A DNA stretch of 64,000 bases from Ophiosphaerella korrae. Its lineage: Eukaryota; Ascomycota; Dothideomycetes; Pleosporales; Phaeosphaeriaceae. The DNA lies in assembly GCA_028456385.1 (NCBI GenBank), contig JALNQF010000141.1, forward strand, positions 53,570-117,569. Direction: 5' to 3'. Below are positions 47,257-62,200 of the stretch, piece after piece (position 1 is the first letter of the stretch; every line of letters starts with the position of its first letter). Position numbers and translations under genes: made by a program. The notes beneath the pieces are model-generated. The model made no database searches. It had not been told where the DNA came from and saw nothing but the letters and a program-made list of their open reading frames with translations.

Positions 47257-48581
47257 CTATTCCTCTTTCTAGGTAAGCTTTTATTTTCCTATCCTAGAGC
47301 TAAAGTTATTAATCTTATTTCCTTATTAATATAAAGTTCTTTATTCTCTCTTTTTATACTTACTAAATCTACTCTTTATTATCTATAGTTAGTAGATCCT
47401 ATATTATTTAAAAGTATTAAAATATTTTCTTACTCTTATTACTAATCTCTTAAAACTAAACCTATTTATTATATTTCTATAAATAATAGTTAGGCCTATA
47501 AGCTATATATCTATACGAATATTTGTAGTTTATATAATATTTCTAGAGTTTCTATAGCTAAATATAGGTGTATTATAGTTACTTCTATATCTAAGCTAAG
47601 TAATAATAGAGAAAGCTATTAACTATACTAAAGAGAAATTACTATTAGAAATTATAAAGGCTAAAGCTAAGCGTAATTAGATTCTAAGTATATAGGTAGA
47701 GAATTACACGCGTTTAGTACGTCTTTAGAAGATAAAGGTGTATAATAATAAAAAGTTAAGCGTATAGTTAAAAGCTCTTAAAGCTAAACTTAACTTAGAA
47801 GAGGCTATTAAAGATACTCTAGCTCCTCCCTTAGTATATACTCTTAGCGCCTCTCTATTTATTAGTAGTAGTATTAGTTTTCTTAGTTTACTACTAGGTA
47901 GTCTAGAAAGTTTTAATTTTAGAACTCCTCTAGTTTCTTAGAGTAGTTAAGATTATCTTCTAGTTTCTATATATCTTTCTATAGTTATTTTCTTTTATCT
48001 ATACCTATTTATTTTACTAAGTAGTAGTTTCTTCTATTATAGAACTAATATATTAGAATTTCTTTAACTTCTTATTCTTCTTATTTTCTATATATATCTA
48101 CTTTATATACTAGTAGTTCTATATTTTATAGTACTATCTTAAGTAGTACTATATAGAAGGTTAAGTATATCTTTATTTTACTTAGTAGTTTTAGTTTAAA
48201 TATAACTAGTATAACTTTCTTCTTAATTTTATATAGTTTTATTTTTATATAATCTATTTTTAAACTAGATCTCTTACTTTTAATATTTTTTTAGATTAAC
48301 TATACTTTTTCTTTTTTTTTAAATTAGAGTCTCTCTTTATATTTCTTATTATAGTACTTTACTATATAATTATATAAGAACTCTATATCTTATCTTAGTT
48401 AGTTATATATTTCTTTTATTCTATTTATAAAGTTTTCTTCTTTTAGAGTCTAAGACTCTATATTTCTAGGTATCTAATATATATTAGGATTAAATTTATA
48501 GTTTATAAAAAAAAGTAATACTTTTATTACTATATTTTTTACGCTATTATATACTAGCTATACTATAGGTAGTAACTATAC

Positions 48582-49012
48582 TATAATAGGCCTCCTATTA
48601 TTAACTATAGGTACTTATCTTAAGAGAAGTTAGTAGATTATAAAGTAATAGTAAAAGCTTATATAAAGATCTATAATAACTATAAATAGTAGAAGATATT
48701 TTATAACTATCTTGTACTAGCGTTCTATAGTTAAAGGATTAAATTACTAATACTATCCTAATAATATATATTGCTACTAACTATATACTTATTGTAATCT
48801 ATAATCTATAGTTACTAAGATTAGTAGATTATAGATTATCTTAATCTATAATCTATTAGTGCTAAGAGTCTATAGATTATAGATTACCTTAGGTATCCTA
48901 ATTATATATAGCTTCTTATTTAGGTTTATACCCCTTAAGGTTATATAAGTCTAAGTTATCTATTATAAGGCTAATTAGTTCTATCTATAGTTCTCTTATT
49001 ACTATTATAATA
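48582..49012 (-). repeat. Gy6 LTR (left)
   Basis: It is 431 bp, starts TATAATAGGCC and ends ATTATAATA. It carries AATCTATAATCTATTAGT inverted blocks like the Gy4 LTRs. Confidence 0.88.
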
Positions 49013-49225
49013 CTATCTCCTCCTTTAGGTAGGTCTATATTTACCTATTCTAGGGCTAAGGTTATTAATCTATTTTCTTTATTAATATATAGTTCTTTAT
49101 TACTTCTTATAGTTGTTTTATCTATATATTATTACTACCTTCTTACTAATTACGTATTACGTAATAGTATTAAGATATTTCTTTATTCTTATTATACTTC
49201 TCTTAAGTTAAACCCTAAGTCTTAG

Positions 49226-49665
49226 TGTTATAGTTGTAACAAGAGAAAACTAATTTAAGCTAATTAGCCCTACTATAGATAACGACAATATATACAACCT
49301 ATAGGGCAACAAACTTAACTAGGAAGCTAATTATAATAGAGACACGTAACAAATTCGTAATTTGTAATCTTAGTAAATACAAAGTACAAATTTGTATACG
49401 TAACAAATTTGCAATTTACGATCTTAGTAAATACAAAGTACGAAGCTAGCTAAAAAGTATAGGTATATAGTTAGTAGCAATGCGTATTATTAGGATAGTA
49501 TTAGTAATTCAATCCTTTAACTATAGAACGCTAATACAAGATAGTTGCAAAACATCTTCTATTATTTATAGTTATTACAGATCCTAATATAAACTTTTAC
49601 TATTACCTCGTAATCTACTAACCCCTAGATAGGTACCTATAGTTAACGATAGGAGGCCTATTATA
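49226..49665 (+). repeat. Gy7 5' LTR (440 bp)
   Basis: This is the plus-strand LTR subtype with two CGTAACAAATTTG(C/T)AATTT blocks about 55 bp apart. It is equal in length to 55804-56243. Confidence 0.88.
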
Positions 49666-49689
49666 CCTTACTAATTTAGTTATTACGAG

Positions 49690-52600
49690 AAGTAAAGTGT
49701 AAGTAGCGTATAGTCTAGCTAATATAATAGTAGAAAGTTTAACAAAAATAAGCAAAGCCCCTAAGAGTAGTTATAAGTCTAATAGCACTATATAGGAAAC
49801 AATTAAAGATTAAATTAATAATCTAATTTTAGATAAAGAAGATATAAAGATAGTAATTAACGCTCTAGAAACGTAGAACAAAGAACTATAAGATTACGTA
49901 AAACAAAACAAAGTATAGATTAAGGCTATTATTAAAGGCTAGAATTAAATAGAATTAATTATACAACGCTTAGTAATAAGTACTATAAAGAAACTACTAA
50001 AAATACTTATCTTTAAGAAGTTTAATAGAATAAGGGAAAAACTAAGACCCTTTATAGCTTTAGTACAACTCTAAATAGACGTATAAGTACTCTACTTTAA
50101 TATAGAAGAAAAGAAGGTAATATATATTAGATTACACCTTAAAGAAGACGTAATAAGATAGTACGAACCTTACTAGATAGACTATACAATATATTCTCTA
50201 ATAACCTAGAAAGACAAGATAAGAGCTATTTTTAGAAGTTATAAATACTTTACTAAACGAATAAGAGTAGTATTTAGGGATATAGACACTACCTAATAAG
50301 CTAAAGAGTAGTTAGAAAAGCTTATATAAAACTAGAGTGTTCCTAAGTACGTATTATAATTTAAGTAACTATCCTAAAACATAGAATAGAACGAGTTAGC
50401 CTTAATATTACAATTTAAACAAGGACTAAACTTAAAAATACAATACAAAATAATCTATATAGAAAAACTAATAACACTAAAAGCCTTAAAGTAATAAGTA
50501 ATCTAAATTAACAATAATCTTTAAGAATAGAAAAAGAACAAGTATAGTACTTAAACTAGAAACTAAGATACTAGAGACCCTATAATCCTTAATACTAATA
50601 AAGATAAGAAAAAGAAGAAGAATAAAGACTTTACGTACTTTAATTGTAGTAAGAAAGGTTACTACGTAAAAGACTACTATTTATAAAAGAAAAAGGATAT
50701 AGTATATTATAAATATAGGAAACTAAGATACTTTGTAAAAGACTATAAAAGTAAAGACTTTAAGAAAGAAAACTAGTTAAAAACAACTAAAAAGAAGAAA
50801 GAAGCACTATAAGTATAGGCTAAACTTTAAGAAAAGGTAGCTAGGAGTAAAGAAATATAATATATAATACTCTATTAGACTTTTTGTTATAAAGACGACT
50901 ACTACATATATCTTTCTAGTAAATAGAGAGTAGGATACTTCCTATAATAGAGAAATAGAGTAGTAGTAATAAAAGAAAGAATAAAAGCTTAGCTAGAAGA
51001 GATAGCTTAAGTAATAGACCTACTAATAGAAGACTTAGAAAGAGAAGAAACCTAGATTCTATTAATCTAGGCTAAAAGATTAGCACTAGATAAAGAGACT
51101 ACTATAGCTTCCTCTAAAGAACTATAAGAAAGTAAGAAATAGGTTAGTATAAGAAGTATAAAGTATACCTAGCTAATAATATATAGCTATAATAGCTATA
51201 TAATATTAGATATAAAGGAATAAAATAAAAAATAGAGGTTTATTTAAATATACTTAATAGTTATAAGTATAGAAGAAGCGTATAAAGACTAGAAAGAACG
51301 TAATCCTAAAAAAATAAAATTTATACTATTTTAAGAATAGATAAAGTAATATATAGTTATAGTAAGAAGAATACTTATAGAGAAAGAGTAGTAACACCTT
51401 ATAAGAAAAACCTAATAGATTAATAAAGCCTATATACTAAGAGTACTAGTATTATACTATATTCTAATAATAGATATACCTAGAAGAGATAAGTACTAGG
51501 AAGGGGATAACAAAATAATAGACCTAAGGCACCTAGTATACTTTAAAGTATTATAGCTAGTATACTTAGATAAGAATTATATTATATATAGGAACCCTAA
51601 AGTAAATAATAGTGTATAGCTTATAAAAAGAAAAGGCTATAACTATACAAGAGTAATTCTAGTAGAAGATATCTAGGGATAAGAAATAATCCTAGAAGAT
51701 AGATACGTAGTAGTAAGACCTAGCCTAAAACTATCTAAAAAATATATCTAAGGAGGACTATAGTATAAATACACGTATAATAAATATCTAAAGCACGAAG
51801 AATATAAACTTAAAGTAGGCCTATAGCCCTAAAAAGATAGATAATTTATAAAAATATCTAAATAAGAAAAGTTAGAAAGTATAAGAGGCCTACACATTAT
51901 AAAAATAGGTATATATTAAGGAAGAAAAGTATAATTAATAATTAATAGTAGAGTAATAAGAAACTTTATATCTAAGAAGTTTGTAGAAATAAAAGGAATA
52001 CGTTATATAACAAAGAAGTACCCCTAACAACTAAGTATAATTAAAGGAAAACTATTCTAAGAACCTATTAGGTTTAAGATAGTTCTCTCTATACTTAAAC
52101 TAAAAAGAATAATAATTAAAAATATAATTATAGATATAACAATAATTAATAATAAACAAGATATAATACTAGGAATGCTATAGTTATAGATAACAAACCT
52201 ACACATTAATTAGAAAATAGGAGAAATTAACTACAATAAAGAAACGTTAAAAGCTAATATAAGTACTTACAAAGGAAAATTCCCTAAAGAATACAAGAAA
52301 TAGGAAAAATAGCTTATAGAGCTAGAAGACTACCTTCTAGAATATTAACTATAAGATTTAGTAATAGAACTAGAAGAAGGTAAAGACTTAGGATAGAGCT
52401 TAGTCTACTAAAAAATAGAAGAAGAATCTAAAATTAAATAAGTATTTATCTAAAATGTAATAAAAAAGAGATAGATAAGAGAGTCTAAATCCTTAGTAGT
52501 ATATAGACTTATATTTATAGATAAAAAAGGGACAAGTAATAAAAGACCTTACGTAGATTTTAGAAAAACTAACGTAATTATAAATAAAAATAGGTACCTA

Positions 52601-55200
52601 CTACTACAAATTAACGTAATATAAGATAGGCTATAAAAAGTAAAAATCTTTACGAAACTAGATATTTAAAACGCCTACTACTAGATTAGAATTAAAAAAG
52701 GCGACGAATAGAAAATAGTATTTAGGACATAGTATAGATTATACGAGTACCTAGTTATACCCTTTAGCTTAATAAATGCGCTAGTAGTATTCTAAGAAAG
52801 AATTAATATAGTACTAAGAGAATACTTAGATATATTTATATTTGTATACTTAGATAACATCCTTATATTCTTAGAAATAGAAGAAGAACACGTACAACAT
52901 ATATATAAGGTACTAGAAAAATTAGTAAAAGCTAAAATATTCCTTAAAATAAGAAAATGCGAATTCTATATAAAGAAAATAGACTTCCTTAGATTTATTG
53001 TAGAACTAGGAAAAATCAAAATTAACTTAAAAAAGATTAAGTTAATTAACAAATAGCTAAAACTAAAAAACCTAAAAGAGGTACAATAATTTTATAGACT
53101 AGCTAACTTCTATAGAAAGTTAATAGTAGGATATTCTAAAGATATAGAACTAATTACAAAACTTATAAAGAAAGATACACTATTTAAATAGACTAAGGAA
53201 TGTAATAAAGTATTTAATAAGATTAAGAAGAAGTTTATAGAAAACCTAGTTATTAGAATATACAACCTAGACCTACTAGTAATAGTAAAGATAGACGTAT
53301 CTAACTTAGTCTATAGAATAGTACTAATATAGGAAGACTTAGAGACTAAAAAAGAATACTTAGTTAAATACTTCTCTAAGAAAATAAAGCTAGTAGAGCT
53401 TAACTACCTAATCTATAACAAAGAAATACTAGTAATATACAAAGTATTTAAGTAATAGAGAGTATACTTATAAGGAGCAAAGTACTAGATAAAAATCTAT
53501 ATAGACTATAAGAATCTTATAGGATTTATAACAAATAAGGAACTATTACAATAATATATAAGATAGTAGGAATTCTTATTAATATTTAATATAGAAATTA
53601 TATATACAATAGAGAAAGATAACTAATTTATAGACGCCCTTAGTAGAAGACTAGATTTATAAGAAGAAGTAAACATAACTAGTATAGTTCTAGTTAAGAA
53701 TAAAGAAAGATACCTAATTCTAAATATACTAAAAATAGCTATAATACTTAAAAGAACGAGTAGTAAGCTAGACGAATAGATTTAGAAAATAACGTAAGAA
53801 GTATCTAAAGAAATAGAAAAACTTAAAATCTAAGAAGGAATTATATAAGCCTATAGAAGAATATATATTCTAAGAAAAATCTAAAGAGAATTTATATAGC
53901 AATTCTATAAATTACTAGTATATAGTTATTAAGGAATTAATAAAACTCTTAATAGGTTACTAAGAGACTACTATATTCTAAAGGTAAGATAACTAGTAAT
54001 AGAAGTACTACGAGACTATATAGAATACTAGAGAAATAAGTATAGTAGATATATACTATATAGAATATTATAACTAGTAGAAGTACTAGAATAACTATAG
54101 GGAGTTATTACAATAGACTTTATTACAAAATTACTAAAGTTAAAAGACCTAATATTAGGAGTTAAATATAATAGAATCCTAATAATAGTAGATAAACTTA
54201 TAAAATATTTATATTTTAGACTATATAAAGAGAAAAGTAGGATAGAAGTTACTATATACTAGGTTCTAGGAACTATAATTAGTTAATATAGACTACTAGA
54301 TAAAATTATTATAGATAGAGATGTAAGATTTATATTAAAACTATAGGGAATAATAATAGCGCAATTAGGAATTAGATACGTAATATCTATAGTATACTAT
54401 CTATAGATAGATAGATAATTAGAACAAATAAATTAAATAGTAGAATAGTACTTAAGATACTACCTTAACTATAACTAGAATAACTAGGTACAACTACTAC
54501 CTATAGTATAGTTAGTATACAATAGCGTAAAGAATATAGTAATAGGAGTATTACCTTTCTTTATAAACTATAGATTTGAACCTAATGTATACTAGATACT
54601 AAGAAACTAGATATCTTAGTCTCTAAGAGGAGAAAACTTCGCTAAAAGACTTAAAGATATATATAACTAACTAAGATAGGACGTAGAATTCCTATATAAT
54701 TAGATAGTAAAGTATTATAATAAGAAATATAAAAGAAGACCTTAATTTAGAGAAAGAGAAAAAGTATAGTTAGTACAAAAGAATATTAAGAGTAAACGAC
54801 CTAGTCTAAAACTAGACTACGTTAAGATAAGACTATACAAAATTAAAAAAGAAGTTATACTAGTTATATTTAAATTAAAGCTACTAAATAAGATAAGGAT
54901 ATACTTAACCTTCTACGTAGCGCTACTTAAGATAGTACTATAAAACGTAGAACTACTAGTGTATAAAGTAGATACGTATAGAGAATAAGAGGAATAAGAA
55001 GTTAAGAAAATCTTAGTACACTAGTTCTACAATAGTAGAAACTACTACCTAGTAAAATAGATAGGTATAGACGAGAAAGGGCAACTATAGGAAGAAATAT
55101 AGGAACTAGAAGATAACCTTAACTACCCTAAGAAACTAAAAGACTTCTAAAATTAAAACTCTCTAGAACGCCTTATAGCAAATTAAGAAAACTAACAATA
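49690..55200 (+). pseudogene. Gy7 gag-pol, dead by RIP
   Basis: Gag starts near 49735. Zinc knuckles lie about 50620-50745, protease about 51941-51965, RT catalytic box about 52846-52865 (Asp-Asn), RNase H about 53300-53650, integrase zinc finger about 53940-54010, core about 54105-54560, and chromodomain about 54995-55100. It keeps more CA and TG words than Gy1 or Gy5, but every domain still has internal stops. Confidence 0.85.
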
Positions 55201-55803
55201 CTACTACTAGATAGAGAGACGTTAGGAACGTCTAATGCGATAGGAGCTAGAGCAGCCTAAACTATATCCTTAAGGTCTATCTTAGCCTCTAAGGCACAAG
55301 ATTATTTAGACAATTTAGTGTTATTATAAGCCTTTATCTTATAAAGACACTTAATACAAGAATAAAAATCTACTAGCTTATAAAGAGTTAGCTTACGCTT
55401 AGCCTTAGCTACTATAAGCTATAACAATAGTATCTCTTAAGCCTAGTTAACAGCTCGCCCTATACAACTTAGTAAGAAGAGACTATATAGAAATTAAATA
55501 CTTATACTCTATAAGAGAAATACTAGATAGTGTACACTTATATTAAATATTAGCTAGAATATACTTACTATAGTATTTACTATCCTTTAAAGATATAAGA
55601 TATATAAGCTTTAGGTAAGTATAATAGGAATAAGGAAACATTTTAACTCTATTACGAGTAACACGAGTAATAAGAAGAAGTTTATTGTAGTTAGAACGTA
55701 AAGATATAGAGAATAATAAAGAATTAGAGATAAATAAAGAAACTAGACTAATAACCTTAAGCCTAGAGTAGAGAAATAAAAACTTACTTAGAGAAGAGAA
55801 TAG

Positions 55804-56243
55804 TGTTATAGTTGTAACAAGGGAAAACTAATTTAAGCTAATTAGCCCTACTATAGATAATAACAATATATACAACCTATAGGGTAACGAACTTAACTAG
55901 AAAGCTAATTACAATAGAGATACGTAATAAATTTATAATTTACGATCTTAGCAAATATAAAGTATAAATTCGTGTATGTAATAAATTCGCGATTCGCGAT
56001 CTTAGTAAATACGAAGTACGAAGCTAGCTAAGAAGTATAGGTATATAGTTAGTAGTAATGCGTATTATTAGGATAGTATTAGTAATTTAATTCTTTAACT
56101 ATAGAACGCTAATACAAGATAGTTGCGAAACATCTTCTATTGTTTATAGTTATTATAGATCCTAACACAAACTTTTACTATTACCTTGTAATCTACTAAC
56201 CTCTAGATAGGTACCTATAGTTAACAATAAGAGGCCTATTATA
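55804..56243 (+). repeat. Gy7 3' LTR (440 bp)
   Basis: It is the partner of 49226-49665, starting TGTTATAGTTG and ending CCTATTATA. The host element Gy6 resumes immediately after it. Confidence 0.88.
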
Positions 56244-59200
56244 CTCTTCTTTATATTATTTCTATAAACAATAGTAAGGCTTATAAGGTATATATTCGTA
56301 CAAATATATATAGTTCCTATAACGTATCTAGTATCTTTCTTTCTAAGTATACGTTTATTATACTTATTCTTGCGTCTAGGCTTAATAATAATAGGGAGAG
56401 CTATTAACTAAACTTAAGAGAAATTACTATCTTAAATTATAGAGGCTAAAGCTAAGTAGAAGTAGATTTAGGAGCTTACGTAAAGTAAGCTAGTAGAGAA
56501 TTAAGCTTATTTCTTTTATCTTTATAAGATAAAGGCGTTAAATAATAAGAAATTAGCTAAATAGTTAGTAGCTCTAGAAGCTAAGCTAGACTTAGATAAA
56601 GCGTTTAGTGTTGTTGTAGTAGGTCCTATATTAGACGTTCCTATTACCTCTCTATCTAGTAGTAGTAATATTAGTTCTCTTAGTTTACTACTAGTTGTTC
56701 TAGAGGGTTTTAACTTTAGAAGTCCTCTAGTTTCTTAGGATAGTTAAGGTTATCTTCTAGTTCCTATATTTTTTCCTATAGTTGCCTTTTCTCGTTTATA
56801 CCTATCTATTCTACTAAGTAGTAGTTCCTACTATTATAGAACTAGCGTACTAAGATTTTCTTAACTTCTTAGTCTTCTTATTTTCTATATATATCTACTT
56901 TATATACTAGTAGTTCTACGTTTTATAGTACTATCTTAAGTAGTACTACGTAGAATATTAGGTGTATCCTTATTTTATTTAGTAGCTTTAGTTTAAATAT
57001 AACTAGCGTAATTTCTTTCTTAATCTTATATAGTCTTATCTTAGTATAGTCTAGTTTTAAACTAGGTTGTTTACTCTTAATATTCTTTCTAACTAACTAT
57101 ACTTTTTCTCTCTTTCTAAATTAAAGTCCCTATTTATACTTTCTATTATAGTATTTTACTATTTAATTGTATAAGAACTCTACGTCCTATCTTAACTAAT
57201 TATATATATTTCTAAGTTTGTTAGTAAAGTTTTCTCCTCTTAGAGACTAAGATATCTAGTTTCTTAGTATTTAGTATACGTTAAGCTCGAATCTATAGTT
57301 TATAAAAAAGAGTAATACTCTTATTACTATATTCTTTGCGCTGTTATATACTAGCTATGCTATAGGTAGTAGTTATACCTAGTTGTTCTAGTTATAGTTA
57401 AGGTAGTATCTTAAGTACTATTCTACTATCTAATTTATTTATTCTAACTATCTATCTATCTATAAGTAGTATGCTATAGATATTATATATTTAATTCCTA
57501 ATTGCGCTATTATTATTTCCTATAGTTTTAATATAAATTATATATCTCTATCTATAATAATTTTATCTAGTAGTCTATATTAACTAATTATAGTTCCTAG
57601 AACCTAGTATATAGTAACTTCTATCCTACTTTTCTCTTTATATAGTCTAAAGTATAAGTACTTTATAAGTTTATCTACTATTATTAGGATTCTATTATAC
57701 TTAACTCTTAATATTAGGTCTTTAGACTTAGGTAACTTTGTAATAAAGTCTATTGTAATAACTCCTTATAGTTATTCTAGTACTTCTATTAGTTATAATA
57801 TTCTATATAGTACGTATCTATTATACTTGTTACTTTAGTATTCTATATAATCTTGTAGTACTTCTATTACTAGTTATCTTACTTTTAGAATATAGTAGTC
57901 TTGTAGTAACCTATTAAGAGTTTTATCTAATCCTTAGTAACTATATACTAGTAGTTTGTAAAATTATTATATAAATTCTTTTTAGATCTTCTTTAAGATA
58001 TATATTCTTCTATAAGCTTATATAAGTCCTTTTTAGATTTCTAATTTCTTTATTTCTTTAGATACTTCTTTAGTTATTTCTTAAATCTATTTATCTAACT
58101 TACTACTCTTCCTCTTAAGTATTATAGCTATTTTAGGTATATTTAGGACTAGATATCCTTCTTCGTTCTTAACTAGAACTATACTAGTAGCGCTTACTTC
58201 TTCTTATAAGTCTAGTCTTCTACTAAGAGCGTCTATAAATTAATTGTCTTTCTCTTTTATATATATAATTTCTATATTAAATATTAATAGGAATTCTTAC
58301 TATCTTATATATTATTATAATAGTTCTTTATTTATTATAAATCTTATAAGATTCTTATAGTCTATATAGACCTTTATCTAATACTTTACTCTTTATAAGT
58401 ATACTCTCTATTATTTAAATACTTTATAGATTACTAGTATTTCTTTGTTATAGATTAGATAATTAAGTTCTACTATTTTTATATTCTTAGAGAAGTATTT
58501 AACTAAATATTCCTTTTTAGTTTCTAGGTCTTCTTATATTAGTGCTATTCTATAGACTAAATTAGATATATCTATTTTTACTATTACTAGTAGGTCTAGG
58601 TTATATATTCTAATAACTAGGTTTTCTATAAACTTTCTCTTAATTTTTCTAAATACCTTATTGTATTCCTTAGTCTATTTAAATAGTATATCTTTCTTTA
58701 TAAGTTTTGTAATTAGCTCTATATCTTTAGAATACTCTACTATTAACTTCTTATAGAAGTTAGCTAGTCTATAAAATTATTATACCTTTTTTAGGTTTTT
58801 TAGTATTAGCTATTTGTTAATTAATCTAATCTTTTCTAGGTTAATCTTGATTTTTCCTAGTTTAATAATAAATCTAAGGAATTCTATTTCCTTTATATAG
58901 AATTTGTATTTTCTTATTTTAAGAAATATTTTAGCTTCTACTAACTTTTCTAGTACTTTATATATATATTGTACGTGTTCTTCTTCTATTTCTAAAAATA
59001 TAAGGATATCGTCTAAGTATACAAATATAAATACGTCTAAGTATTCTCTTAGTACTATATTAATTCTTTCTTAGAAGGCTGTTAGCGCGTTTATTAAGCT
59101 AAATAGTATAACTAAGTATTTATATAGTCTATACTATATTCTAAATACTATTTTCTATTTATTACCTTCTTTAATTCTAATTTAATAGTAGGTATTCTAG

Positions 59201-62200
59201 ATATCTAATTTTATAAAGATTCTTGCTTTCTATAGCTTATTTTATATTACGTTAATTTATAGTAATAGGTATTAGTTCTTGTTTATAATTGCGTTAGTTT
59301 TTCTAAAGTCTATATAAGGTCTCTTATTACTTATCTCTTTTTTATCTATAAATATAAGTCTATATACTACTAAGGATTTAGATTCTTATATCTATTCTTT
59401 TTTTAGTACGTTTTTAATAAACATTCGTTTAATCTTAGATTCTTCTTTTATCTTTCTATAGACTAGGCTCTATCTTACGTCTTTATCTTTCTTTAGAACT
59501 ATTACTAAATCCTATAACTAATATTTTAGAAGGTAATCTTTAGGTTCTATAAGCTATTTCTCCTAATTTTTATATTCTTCTAGGAATTCTCCTTTATAGG
59601 TGTTTATATTAGCCTTTAATATATCTATTCTATAGTAATTAATTTTTCCTATTCTCTAATTAATATACAAGTTAGTTATCTATAACTATAGTATACCTAG
59701 TATTATATCTTATTTGTTATTAATTGTTATTATATCTATAACTATATTTTTTATTATTATTCCTTCTAGTTTAAGCGTAAAAAGAACTGTCTTAAACCTA
59801 ATAGGTTCCTAGAATAGTTTTCCTTTAATTATACTTAGTTATTAAAGGTATTTCTTTATTATATAACGTATTCTTTTTATTTCTACAAACTTCTTTAATA
59901 TAAAGTTTCTTGTAGCTCTACTATTAATTATTAATTATACTTTCTTTCTTTAGTATATACTTGTTTTTGTAATGTATAAACTTCTTATACCTTCTAGCTT
60001 TTCTTACTTAGGCGTTTTTATAAATTATCTATCTTTCTAGGGCTATAAGCTTATTTTAAGTTTATACTCTTTATATTTTAAGTATTTATTATATATACAC
60101 TTATACTATAGTCCTCCTTAGACGTATTTCTTAGATAGTTTTAGTCCTAGCCTTACTACTAAGTATCTATCTTCTAGAGTTATTTCCTATCCTTAGATAT
60201 CTTCTACTAAAATTACTCTTATATAGTCGTAGCCTCTTCTTCTTATAAGCTATACGTTATTATTTACTTTAGGGTTTCTATATATAATATAGTTATTATC
60301 TAAGTATAATATCTATAATACTTTAAAGTATACTAGGTGTCTTAGATCTATTATCTTATTATCCTCTTCCTAGTACTTATCTTTTCTAGGTTTGTCTATT
60401 ATTAGGATATAGTATACTACTAGTACTCTTAGTATATAGGCTTTATTAATCTATTGCGTCTTCTTTACAAGGTATTACTATTCTCTCTATATAGGTATTC
60501 TTCTTACTATAACTATATACTACTTTATCTATTCCTTAAATAGTATAAACTTTATTTCTTTAAAATTGCGTTCTTTTTAGTCTTTATACGCTTCCTCTAT
60601 ACTTATAACTATTAAGTATATTTAAATAAATCTCTATTCTTTATTTTATTCCTCTATATTTATTATTATATAGCTATTATAGCTATATATATCTAGCTAG
60701 GCATACTCTATACCTCTTATACTAACTTGTTTTTTACTTTCTTATAGTCTTTTAAAGGAAGCTATAGTAGTCTCTTTATCTTATACTTATCTTTTAGCTT
60801 AGATTAATAGTTCTAAGGGCTCTTCCCTTTCTAGGTCTTCTACTAGTAAGTCTATTACGTATACTATTTCTTCTAGCTACACTTTTATTCTTTTTTCCTT
60901 TATTATAGCTACTCTATATCTCTATTTCTACGAGAACTATACTACTCTCTATTTACTAGAAAGATATATATAGTAGTTGTTATTATAATAAAAAGTCTAA
61001 TAGAGTATTATATACTATACTTCTTTACTCCTAGCTACTTTCTCTTAAGGTTTAGCTTATACTTGTAGTACTTCTTTCTTCTTTTTAGTTATTTTTAACT
61101 AAGTTTCTTTCTTTAGGTCTTTACTTCTATAGTCTTTTACAAAGTGTCTAGGTTTTCTATATTTATAATATACTATATCTTTCTTCTTTTATAATTAGTA
61201 ATCTTTTACGTAGTAGCCTTTCTTACTATAGTTAAAGTACGTAAAGTCTTTATTCTTTTTCTTCTTCTTATCCTTATTAGCGTTAAAGACTATAGGGTCT
61301 CCTTTGTTGTAGTTTTAGGTATAACCTCTATATTTATTCTTCTTCTATTCTTAAAGATTATTGTTAATTTATATTACCTATTACTTTAGGGCTTCTAGTA
61401 TCCTTAGTTTCTCTATATAAATTATTTCGTATTAAATCTTAGAATTTAGTCTTTATTTAAATTGTAATATTAAGGCTAATTTATTCTCTTCTATATTCTA
61501 GGATAGTTATTTAAATTATAATACGTACTTAGAGACGCTCTAAGTTTATATAAGCTTTTCTAGCTATTCTTTAGCTTATTAGGTAATATCTATGTCTCTA
61601 AATACTACTCTTATTTGTTTAGTAAAGTATTTATAATTTCTAAAGATAGCTCTTATTTTATCCTTCTAGGTTATTAGAGAATACGTTGTATAGTCTATCT
61701 AGTAAGGTTTATACTATCTTATTACGTCTTCTTTAAGGTATAGTCTAATATATATTACCTTCTTTTCTTCTATATTAAAGTATAGTACTTATATATCTAT
61801 CTAGAGCTATACTAATACTATAAAAGGTCTTAATTTTTCTCTTGTTCTATTAAACTTCTTAAGTATAGGTATCTTTAGTAGTTTCTTTGTTGTACTTATC
61901 TCTAGGTATTATATAATTAGTTCTATCTAGTTTTATCCTTTAATAATAGCTTTAATCTAAGCCTTATTTTACTTTGCGTGTTCCTAAAGTTCTTTATTCT
62001 AGGTTTCTAAGGTATTAATTACTATTTTTATATCTTCTTTCTTAGAGATTAGGTTGTTTATATAGTTTTTAATATCCTTCTATACTATATTATATAACTT
62101 ATAGCTACTTATAGGTGCTTTAGCTACTTTTCTAGTTAAACTTTCTACTATTATAATAGCTAGACTATACGCTACTTACGCTTTACTTCTTGTAATAACT

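Larger units (their letters stand above)
49226..56243 (+). mobile_element. Gy7: 7018-bp Ty3/Gypsy chromovirus nested in Gy6
   Basis: The LTRs are exactly 440 bp each (49226-49665 and 55804-56243). They start TGTTATAGTTGTAAC, so both keep TG at this end, and end CCTATTATA. It is the innermost right-hand insertion. The flanking bases CTTAG (left) and CTCTT (right) do not match, so no target duplication is visible. Confidence 0.88.
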
